This document shows, one piece after another, positions 56,572-64,000 of a stretch of 64,000 nt of DNA. The DNA comes from Purpureocillium takamizusanense. Its lineage: Eukaryota > Ascomycota > Sordariomycetes > Hypocreales > Ophiocordycipitaceae. Positions within the stretch are counted from its first letter, which is position 1. Each line of letters begins with the position of its first letter. Below the pieces are notes generated by a model. The model was not told where the DNA came from. It did no database searches and saw only the letters and a program-made list of their open reading frames with translations. The stretch covers positions 1 through 64,000 of the forward strand of contig NC_063070.1 in assembly GCF_022605165.1 (NCBI RefSeq). The letters are read 5' to 3'. The position numbers and the translations under genes are program-made.

Positions 56572-57816
56572 ATGGACCGCTCACGGTCTCAGTCGCGGCA
56601 TCCCTCGCGCCGCCGCCGCCGCCCATCGCCAACCTCCTCACTCTCCTCCTCCCCGTCCGCCTCTCCGCCACCACCCCGGCACTCCCACTCCGCCTCCCGC
56701 TCGCAGTCTCGCCGCCCCCCGCGACGACGCTCGTCCTTTGTCTCGCGCTCCCCCCCGTCGTCGCCGTCGTCGCGCCTCGCCCGCTCCCGCTCCCGCTCCC
56801 GCTCGTCCAGCAGCGGCGGCGGCGGCGACGACAACAGCAGCCAGCAGAGAAGGGCGAGGAGACAGCAGCGGCACAGGGAAAAGAAGGAAGGGCTCATCAA
56901 GGGCTCCGCGGGCCTGCTCCTCGGCATCGGCGTCGCCGCCGTCGTGGCGCACAAGTTTTGGCCCAAGGGCATCCTCTACGGCGGCAAGGAGGAGTGGGAG
57001 GCGACGCAGGTCAAGGAGAAGATTGTGCGCCGGCAGCGGCCGCGGCCAGGCTCCGAGGGAGAGGACGACGAGCGTGGCCGTGAGAGCGAATCTCGGCGGC
57101 GGTGGGGACGCGGCCGGAGTAGAGACGCTGCTGCCGCGTATTACGACTATGGGCACGGGTACGATGAGCGACGAGGAGGAGGAGGAGGAGGAGGAGGTGA
57201 TGACGGGTACCGACCGCGGAGGATGCGCAGCCGCGGCGGCGAGAGAGTCTACTACTACGACGACGGCGACGGCGATGGCTTGATGGAGGCGCAGGCGCAA
57301 GCAAGGGGGCTCCGTGACGGACGTCTCGCCCCCGGTCCCGGCCCCGGTCTCGGCCCCGGCCCCGGAGGAGCGGGCGACGACAACGTCCGTCGCGCGCGCA
57401 GCACCGCCGGCCGCATCATCCAACCCCGGACCCCGAGCGAGGAGCGCTGGCGGCGCGAGGACGAGCCGCTGCGTCGACTGCGCGAGGCCCGTAACGACGA
57501 GCGCATGCGCCGCCGCGCCCAGGGCGGCTACTCACCCGAAGATCCCCTTCCCCCCCCTCACGGTCGTCCTGCTCCCCCTCCGCCTCATCCGCCGCCGCCG
57601 CCGCCGCCACCTGGAGTTACTATCCCTCCTCCTCCCCCTCCTGGCGTGGTCGTCCCTCCGCCCCCTGGCGTCACTATCCCTCCACCACCTCCCGCCGCGC
57701 CACCGGCACCCAAGAATTCTCCAGCGGGATACGTTCAGGAGAGGTATTACCGGAGGGACGGGTCCAGGGCGCACCCAGACGAAAAGATCTACGTGGTGGA
57801 GAGGGCACCGTGGTGA
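56572..57816 (+). CDS. RS-rich, polyproline protein with one hydrophobic glycine-rich segment
   Basis: A single exon of 414 residues. Residues 1-80 are an Arg-Ser domain (MDRSRSQSRH, SRSRSRSSSS). Residues 107-127 form a Gly/Ala-rich hydrophobic segment (GLIKGSAGLLLGIGVAAVVA) followed by HKFWPKGILYGGKEEWE, which looks like the conserved core. A Gly/Asp/Tyr-rich linker, an Arg/Glu segment (TPSEERWRREDEPLRRLREA), polyproline runs (PPPPPPPPGVTIPPPPPP) and a conserved-looking end (YVQERYYRRDGSRAHPDEKI) follow. I recognise it only as a type of fungal hypothetical protein. The RS repeats suggest phosphorylation or RNA-protein contacts and the core suggests membrane insertion; both are inference. The first ATG is used (accagccATGgac). 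Confidence 0.75.
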   Translation: MDRSRSQSRHPSRRRRRPSPTSSLSSSPSASPPPPRHSHSASRSQSRRPPRRRSSFVSRSPPSSPSSRLARSRSRSRSSSSGGGGDDNSSQQRRARRQQRHREKKEGLIKGSAGLLLGIGVAAVVAHKFWPKGILYGGKEEWEATQVKEKIVRRQRPRPGSEGEDDERGRESESRRRWGRGRSRDAAAAYYDYGHGYDERRGGGGGGGGDDGYRPRRMRSRGGERVYYYDDGDGDGLMEAQAQARGLRDGRLAPGPGPGLGPGPGGAGDDNVRRARSTAGRIIQPRTPSEERWRREDEPLRRLREARNDERMRRRAQGGYSPEDPLPPPHGRPAPPPPHPPPPPPPPGVTIPPPPPPGVVVPPPPGVTIPPPPPAAPPAPKNSPAGYVQERYYRRDGSRAHPDEKIYVVERAPW

Positions 57817-58078
57817 AGCGATGTCGCCGGTGCCCGCTCAAACGACGATATGAATTACGACTAAACCACCATCATGATGACGGATGATGAGACATGCATT
57901 GACGCATAAAGTGCTTTTAATACGCACCCGTGCTTGAGCCCCGGACCTAAACTGTACAAGATATGCAGCATCATTTATAGCTCTTCATGTGTTCATGCTC
58001 TAAAATCACACCTGCCCCATCCGTAGAGAGCTCCTCAAAGTATCGCAGCAACATGCATGTGTAATATCTGTGCGCCCA

Positions 58079-61000
58079 TCATGGCGACCCGGCGGATGCT
58101 GGGCTGCTTGTGACCGTCTCTTCCACGTCGCTCTCCCTCGCCCGCACAGGCAGAGCACTCTGGAAAGAGTCCGCTCCCGTTCGCATCACCAATCCCGTCG
58201 TCAGGCTGTTCCCAAAGTACCTCTCCTTTCGCGTCAGCCTCCTCTCGCCACCCTCGAGCGCAGAATACGCGCTGCGCGTAGTGCGCATGCGCTTCCGTTT
58301 CCCGCCTTCGCTCAGCAGGCTGCTCAGCTTGAGCCGCTCCTGCATCAGCTGGTGCTCAAACGCCACGATGCCCCGGACCCATGGAGCCACGTCCAAGGTG
58401 ATGAGCTGCATGGTGCGGTCGAAGACGGACGGATCCAGATGGGCCGTGGGTTGCGCTTTGGGCGACACCGCGATGGGGTCGAATGCATGCGCCACGTCCA
58501 TCCTAGTCAGTGTTTGCCGACGAGAACAAAACGAGACGTCGAGTATCGAGATTGCTTCCTTCTCGTCTACCGGCCTCAGCTCCAAGGCGTCAGATGATTC
58601 CTTTAGGAAACTGTAGAGTGTCTGGCGTGCGAGAGATTGCAAGGCAAGTGCCATGTCGGCGTGAGGGCACGTCGAAACCGCGACGGGTTCGGCCTCCAGC
58701 AAGGAGCGGCCGATGATGAAATCGTCCTTGACTGCGTTGGTGAGCGCTGGCAACGTTGGATCCACGTGTTCCTGCAACATCGTGCCGAATGCTCCCGCCG
58801 AGCAGGTGTCGGCATCACTCAGCGCGACGCACATGTCATCGTACGCCGCGAGGGCTGCCAGACGCTGTCGAGACCTGTCGTCCGACTCTGACAGCGCTTT
58901 CGTAGGGCCGCCCATATTCAGCGTACCGAACCACTCTCCCATGTCCAGATGCCACGAATCCCACGACTGACGAAGGATCTCCTCTTCCGCTAGCAGTTTT
59001 TGAGGCGTTGCAGCAATCATGTCGCGGACGATCCACCCCATGCCGTGCAAGTACGTCCCCTGGCTGACGACCCGGACCACCTCGCCCCTCTCGTCTAGGT
59101 CCGAACCCTTGGGCCACCGCGGGTAGAACCAATCGAGCCCCCCCTTTCGATCGCCAACCCCGAGCTGGCACCAGTAGTTGAGCTCTGTGATTGTGGCCCG
59201 GAGATCCTCTCCGCGTGACTGATAAAGGGACTCAACAGCAGGTCTCGCGAGACAGTGACCCTCATTTGCGGCGATGAGAAGACAAACATCGACCGCAGCG
59301 CGGATGGGTGGGGGGCAAAAGCGGAAGACGCCGTGGAGGTGGAGGCTTTGCAGCGGTATCAAGCTCTCGTCGTTACAAGTTATAATGAACGGGCGCTTCG
59401 ACTGGCTCATCAGACCCAAGAGAGTGGCCCAGAATTGCTTGTCTTCCTCATACAGCACGTCTGCTTCTTCGAGCAGAACGAGCGACTGCTTTTGAGCCTT
59501 GGGCACCGCCGACTTGGCCGACTCTTCGACCTTTTCTTTCGATTGTTTCTTGGCGTGTTGCTTGCTTGTCGCGGCGGGCTTTGGCTTGAAAAACGACGTC
59601 ATCATGCCCTGCTTGCCAGACTCCGGCTTGTCCTTGGATCCCTCACTCCCTTCACCTAGCATGGCAGGTTGAGCCTTGTGTTGCTGGACAAGGTGGTTGC
59701 GCGTCATGTCGCCCACACGTTCCAAAATGTCCTTGCCACTTCTTCGGCTGCTCGAGTTGATTTCGAATATCTCGAAATCTAGTTCCTTTGCCACGGCGTA
59801 GACAGCGGCAGTCTTACCGCAGCCATTGGGACCGCTAATAACGATGGTGTTCTTGAGCTTGGCCGGGTCCTTATTTGACACATCGCCGGAGCGAACGATG
59901 GATCGCCTATGAAGAGCCGGTCCAACAAAGCTTTCATCCTCATCGCATTCCGTAAGGTCGTCTAAGTCGCTCTCTTCGTCGCCGCTGTCCACCACAAAAC
60001 CCTCCAGCTTGTTCTTGCGTCTCTTCTTCTTTGGAGCCATATCGGCCTTGGTCTTGGACTTGTCTCCGTTCATATCTCCTCCAGATTCGACAGCTTGAAC
60101 CTTCATGGCTACCAGCCATTGTTTCAACAGGCCTGTCTCTTTGCCACTTTGGAGAACCTCGTCCGCAGCTGCTGGTGCGTACTTTTGGGTCCAAGCAACG
60201 TTTTCGCATGTCGACTTGTCAAAAGCTGAGAGATGCGTCTCCAAAGAGAGATAGTGGCGACGAATAGCGGGATGGAGCATGATCTGCTTGTCGTTGGCTA
60301 GCTCATCGCGGCCCAGTCCGTCAGCATCAACTAAGCTCGCCAACGTCGACCTTGCCAACTGTTTTCGGACTCTAGCTTGAAGCTTGCGCCCACTTTCGAA
60401 GCGTCGCTCAGGAAGACGCAGCTCATTAGGGGCAGGCATAAAGCTATCCTCATCCGCAGGGAGGTCCCGCCGCACAGAGTCGAGGTCTATCCGGTTCATC
60501 AAATGAGCAAGGACTGACTCAGCTGTGCCGACATCTGTGACATGTCCCTTGAATTTTTTAGGCCCTCCCTCTTCGCGTTGGATCTCCGTTGTGATTTTGT
60601 CTTTGATGTCAAGTCCTCGTACATGATTCATTCCTGCAGGAGGCCATAAAGGGTGCATTGCGCCCGGGACTTTGGTTCCTATCGACTTGATACCGAATTG
60701 AGGAATATTTGTTGGCTTGCTTGAAGTAAATGGGTTCCTGGGCTTCCTCGGTGAGACAGGTGTCGACATGAAAACCGAGTTCCTTCTCGCAGGTGACCTC
60801 GTAGCTTCGGTTCGCTCGTTCTGACATGCGCCTTGCTGGGTCTTACCACTGAAGAAAGGATGAGTCGTCTTTTGTGTAGACGCTTGTTGTGAAGACAGGG
60901 CATTAACAGACCCTGTTCCTCCTTTTGCGCGCCGTTTCATCGGGGTAGTCGGGATTTGCAGGTTTCCGTCTAGGATTTGGGCGATCCTGTCGCCCATTTC

Positions 61001-61624
61001 CTTGCGGCTTCCTTCATCTCGCCCATATTGCAATCGTACAATCAAAGTCGGGCGTTTGTTCGGCTTCGGCTTCGGTGGAGAACCGAGGGTACCTGTCTTG
61101 GGATTGAACTTCAAGACTTTCTTAGCAGGACCTTGGAGGGCGGCGGTGGGGGTTGGTTGAGAAGTCTGGGGCTGTGCGTCGGAACCCTTATTGTGTTGCT
61201 TGGTCAAGGTGTCCCTTGCGGATGGCGTCGGAACAGCTGGTACTGGTTCTGGGAACTGTGATTGTACTAAAGCATCGTCTGGCTGCAGCTTGGTCAAATG
61301 GCTGACTATACCACCATCCATCGAGGTCGCGCCAGTAGCCCCATTCCTCCTCCTGCGGCTTGCAAGCTTTGGTTCAGAATTGTCGCGACCGGAACTAGTC
61401 TCAGTTTTTCGTCGCTTTGGCTGACGGCCGTCTTCCCCAGGTGTATCGTCAGTATTGGTCTCCTCTGCATTCGCGTGCGAGCTGGGCCCCGGGCTGTCTG
61501 AGGATGGAGCTGACGAGGGGTCACCGCCGGTGGGTTTGGCGAAGAAGGGGTGGAGTTTTTCGGGTGGTCGTTCTCCAACGCCTCCCTGTACCATCGTGGC
61601 GACCAGCACCGGGCCCATTGACAT
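58079..61624 (-). CDS. elg1: PCNA unloader Elg1 (ATAD5)
   Basis: One exon of up to 1181 residues. Elg1 replaces Rfc1 in an RFC-like complex that removes PCNA, preferentially SUMO-PCNA, after replication. The N-terminal half is disordered, with two HPFF motifs (residues 25-28 and 255-258). The AAA+ core has Walker A GPNGCGKT (598-605), EIFEINSSSRRSGKDILERV and a Walker B of the form SLVLLEEADVLYEE (about 714-727) as in Rfc1-type large subunits; the Elg1-type C-terminus follows. Between Walker A and B is a perfect PIP box, QGMMTSFF (672-679). FVVDSGDEESDL (543-554) resembles a SUMO-interacting motif. No intron is needed. ATGs at 61624, 61618 and 61594 are all possible starts; MVQGGVGERPPEKLHPFF from 61594 looks natural. 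It is divergent from the next gene. Confidence 0.95.
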   Translation of the reverse strand: MSMGPVLVATMVQGGVGERPPEKLHPFFAKPTGGDPSSAPSSDSPGPSSHANAEETNTDDTPGEDGRQPKRRKTETSSGRDNSEPKLASRRRRNGATGATSMDGGIVSHLTKLQPDDALVQSQFPEPVPAVPTPSARDTLTKQHNKGSDAQPQTSQPTPTAALQGPAKKVLKFNPKTGTLGSPPKPKPNKRPTLIVRLQYGRDEGSRKEMGDRIAQILDGNLQIPTTPMKRRAKGGTGSVNALSSQQASTQKTTHPFFSGKTQQGACQNERTEATRSPARRNSVFMSTPVSPRKPRNPFTSSKPTNIPQFGIKSIGTKVPGAMHPLWPPAGMNHVRGLDIKDKITTEIQREEGGPKKFKGHVTDVGTAESVLAHLMNRIDLDSVRRDLPADEDSFMPAPNELRLPERRFESGRKLQARVRKQLARSTLASLVDADGLGRDELANDKQIMLHPAIRRHYLSLETHLSAFDKSTCENVAWTQKYAPAAADEVLQSGKETGLLKQWLVAMKVQAVESGGDMNGDKSKTKADMAPKKKRRKNKLEGFVVDSGDEESDLDDLTECDEDESFVGPALHRRSIVRSGDVSNKDPAKLKNTIVISGPNGCGKTAAVYAVAKELDFEIFEINSSSRRSGKDILERVGDMTRNHLVQQHKAQPAMLGEGSEGSKDKPESGKQGMMTSFFKPKPAATSKQHAKKQSKEKVEESAKSAVPKAQKQSLVLLEEADVLYEEDKQFWATLLGLMSQSKRPFIITCNDESLIPLQSLHLHGVFRFCPPPIRAAVDVCLLIAANEGHCLARPAVESLYQSRGEDLRATITELNYWCQLGVGDRKGGLDWFYPRWPKGSDLDERGEVVRVVSQGTYLHGMGWIVRDMIAATPQKLLAEEEILRQSWDSWHLDMGEWFGTLNMGGPTKALSESDDRSRQRLAALAAYDDMCVALSDADTCSAGAFGTMLQEHVDPTLPALTNAVKDDFIIGRSLLEAEPVAVSTCPHADMALALQSLARQTLYSFLKESSDALELRPVDEKEAISILDVSFCSRRQTLTRMDVAHAFDPIAVSPKAQPTAHLDPSVFDRTMQLITLDVAPWVRGIVAFEHQLMQERLKLSSLLSEGGKRKRMRTTRSAYSALEGGERRLTRKERYFGNSLTTGLVMRTGADSFQSALPVRARESDVEETVTSSPASAGSP

Positions 61625-62280
61625 ACGAGTGTCTCTGAGAGTAGGTGTGAAGGCGGACGAGAAATGGGCGAGGATGGGAGGTTGGAGAAAGGCGTAGGCC
61701 AGCGAGCTAAAGGCACGACATGGTCATATATAATGAGGAATCATAAAAACACCGGAAATCAAGCACCTTGAACTTTGCAACAGGGACATCCGTATGGTGT
61801 CCTGAGGGAGTCGACGCTGTGAATGAGTGTTGCGCTTGATGTGTGAAATCGTGGAGGGAAGGATCGCGTCACGAGCATGGGCTCCTTCCTGCTAGGACTG
61901 GAGGCGTCACGCGTAAAGACGCGCCTTTCTGCCAGGCGGTGGCTGCTAGCCGCGATACGTCAGGTCCAGCGATCGCTCTTGCTGCGCGGAGCCCGCTCGT
62001 CCATCCACCCGTTCGGTTGGACCGCCTGCCGTCCGTTTCGTGCCCCACTTGACCACTCAGTCACTTAGTCGCACCTTCTGTCCACCCGAAGGAACACAAG
62101 GGCCGCTGGCGCCCCACCACGGATTTTTGCGTCGGCCCGCTTTCCAATAATTTTTTTTGGCAGGCGCCCAGAGCTTCAAGTTGCGCCGCAGCGTTCATCT
62201 TCTCGGTGCTGATTCTGGCCTACGACTCTATCTTTCGTGGGTGTATATTTGTCTCGGATCATTGCCTCGAAGCCACCACA
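61625..62280. promoter_or_regulatory. divergent promoter of ELG1 and the Utp8-like gene
   Basis: 656 bases between two divergent starts. It holds an ACGCGT (61909-61914) with a near copy ACGCGC a few bases on, which would fit MBF control of ELG1, and a T-rich stretch near 62147-62158. No ORF is supported. Confidence 0.5.
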
Positions 62281-64000
62281 ATGGCATCCGAGTACAGAAT
62301 ACACCGGCCGTACGTTCTGGCAACGTTGCCTCGGCCGCTCGACCATACCGACGGCAAGATTGCTGCGCGCGAGGTGTATGGCCAGCGAGACGGCCAGAAG
62401 AGGAGAAAGCGAACCGAGTTGGCTGTTGGAGTCGACGGCGAGACGGCCAGCATATATGATGTATGGCCTCAGGTGCTGTGTCCAAGATCCAATTGCTAAT
62501 ACAGGTCCAGGTCCCGGCATCGCGGCTCATCACCTCGTATCCCATCCCACCTCAGGAGTCATTCACCTGCTCCCCATACTCCGTCAGGATTCGGCAATCG
62601 AAGAGCAGCGATATTTTGCGCTATACATTTGTGGCGACAAAGGACGCTTCATCAAACAAGATCACTCTCTTCAAGGACGTTGTGCACCCCGATGGCAAGA
62701 CAACCTCGACCAGCCTCTCCCAGCTACTGAAAACCTCGCCAGTCCGATACATCACGGGCTCCTCATCGACGTCGCAAACATCCGCCATTGGAGACATCGT
62801 GGTAGTTTGTCAAAATGGTGACTTTGTCTACTTGTCTGGCGAGACTCTGGCGGTGCAGTGGTCTTCTCCCTCGACTTCAACTGTTCAGGACGTGGTTGCG
62901 GGGGCCATAGACGATTTCGAAGTACAGCATGTATCGTCTGGGAGCATGTCTGAGTTCAGGGAAGGCATGTTTAAAGGCAGACCTGAAGTCTTTAGTGCGC
63001 TTCCGCGGGCGCTCGACTCGAACCCGTCCCTCGTTGCCATGGTTTCCAAAAGCGTCAGTCAAGGGCAAGCAAGCCGTCATCTAGTGGTGCTCGCAGCCAT
63101 GCCTACGGGCGCCACATCATCCGGATTGCAGAAGCTGATACCTCTCGATGTCATTCCCATCGGAGCGCTTCACGGAAACGACAATGAGGCACCGAATTGC
63201 CAGATTGACATCCAGTCGGGCCTCTTCCTGGAACTTGTCGCCGGCAATGTCAGCATCTACGATCTGTCTAGTGCTGTCCCCAAGCAAAAGTCAACGGTCC
63301 AGCTGGATGGTGCCAAGTCCTTTATTCGACTTTCGCGACCTTTCATCTTGTCGACCTCGTCTACATCGATCGGTCTGTACAACTACCAATATCGCTCGAT
63401 ACACGCGAAGAGCGCACTCGACTTGTCGGAACTGCCACCTGAAAGCCAAGCCCCACGGTCTTGCCAGCTCATCACCTATTTGCGCAGCCAGGACCTCGTT
63501 GTGGCTTTGGTCGATAATGTCCTCGTCTCTGTGCAGATCGAGCCACCAAAGAGCCACGGCAAGAGACGCAAGGACGGCCTCCTAATCGATTCCATCGGCC
63601 GAGGGGCTGCGACTGAGATCCGCGCAAAGAAACAGAAGCACGAGGTCCCCTCTATGGAGTTTTCCCGACAAGTTCCGGGTAGCATGACCGAGTCCTACCT
63701 GGCAACATATTATCAAGACCTTCAGACTGCCGACCAACTACTTGGCAGCAACGACTTTGGGAAGTGGGAGGAGCTCTTGCGTGAGAAGTTGGGTATGAAG
63801 CTGCGAAAGGACACGCCCTTCGCGAATGGAGTTACTGCAAATGGCCAGACCTCGAGTGATCCTGAATGGAACTGGCTTTTCGAGGAGGCATATCCTGCCG
63901 TCGACCGCCGATGGGTTATCTACGGTCTCGGCCAGGTATTCTCAGTGGAGTCCGCGGCGTCTGAAGGGGCTCAACCTAGTCTACGCCTCATCCTTCCAGA
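62281..64000 (+). CDS. probable UtpA-complex protein (Utp8/NOL11-like), cut by window end
   Basis: Exon 1 is 62281-62460 (60 codons). After a short intron (gtatgg, gctaatacag) exon 2 runs from 62505 and stays open to the window end, so at least 558 residues are visible and the C-terminus is missing. An alternative acceptor six bases later drops two residues. The visible part reads as a beta-propeller-like N-terminus: an Arg/Lys patch (GQKRRKRTELAVGVDG), TASIYDVQVPASRLITSYPI, ESFTCSPYSVRIR, GDIVVVCQNGDFVYLSG, LFLELVAGNVSIYDLSSAVP, and RSQDLVVALVDNVLVSVQIE. This matches my picture of Utp8/NOL11-type proteins, which bind 5' ETS pre-rRNA in the small-subunit processome. The family call is tentative; that it is a real gene is clear. 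Confidence 0.6.

Noticed and set aside
16449..61914. Shared MluI cell-cycle boxes (ACGCGT) before DPB11 and ELG1 as evidence of co-regulation
   Set aside because: The word also occurs near 14416, 15149, 15472, 18817, 28133, 38236, 51307 and 55957. A rough estimate at high-50s percent GC gives about 20 chance copies in 64 kb, so the two promoter hits are not significant alone.

Overview
The window looks like nuclear DNA of a filamentous ascomycete. Genes are broken by short GT..AG introns with CTRAC-type branch sites, coding sequence is GC-rich, and several products are fungal-specific (Chs7, Mrp17, a DUF3716 protein, a Pho80/Clg1-type cyclin). Sordariomycetes, perhaps Hypocreales, is my best guess from the protein sequences and the intergenic style; I cannot name a species.

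Layout. 0.7-2.3 kb: two small convergent single-membrane-span proteins. 5.2-23.4 kb is a compact housekeeping block: an aldo-keto reductase, RAD5 (convergent with it), an NDUFAF6-like complex I assembly factor (divergent from RAD5), the mitochondrial ribosomal protein Mrp17, DCN1 (cullin neddylation), DPB11/Rad4 (four BRCTs), and a large coiled-coil DUF3716 protein. 23.4-34.1 kb has no gene I can support. 34.1-39.7 kb holds CHS7 and a Pho80/Clg1-like cyclin, both on the minus strand. 39.7-52.4 kb is a second island without recognisable genes. 52.4-57.8 kb holds an O-methyltransferase and an RS-rich, polyproline membrane protein. 58.1-64 kb holds ELG1 and, divergent from it, a probable UtpA-type (Utp8/NOL11-like) ribosome-biogenesis protein cut by the window end.

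Functionally, three genes act on replication forks: RAD5 (PCNA polyubiquitination), DPB11 (replication initiation and checkpoint) and ELG1 (PCNA unloading). DCN1 feeds cullin-RING ligases, which also act at forks. Mrp17 and the NDUFAF6 homologue are mitochondrial. The remaining genes are unrelated, so I see neither an operon-like unit nor a biosynthetic cluster.

About half of the window is gene-free yet not AT-rich. These parts carry many simple repeats, at least 18 G/C homopolymer runs of 10 or more, and short palindromes built on GTAC (GGTACC, TAGGTACCTA, GGTACGTACC). I found no tRNA, rRNA, transposon ORF or CRISPR array. The observations I rate highest are a perfect PCNA-binding (PIP) box inside the AAA+ domain of ELG1, next to other possible PCNA/SUMO contacts, and the two large gene-free islands.
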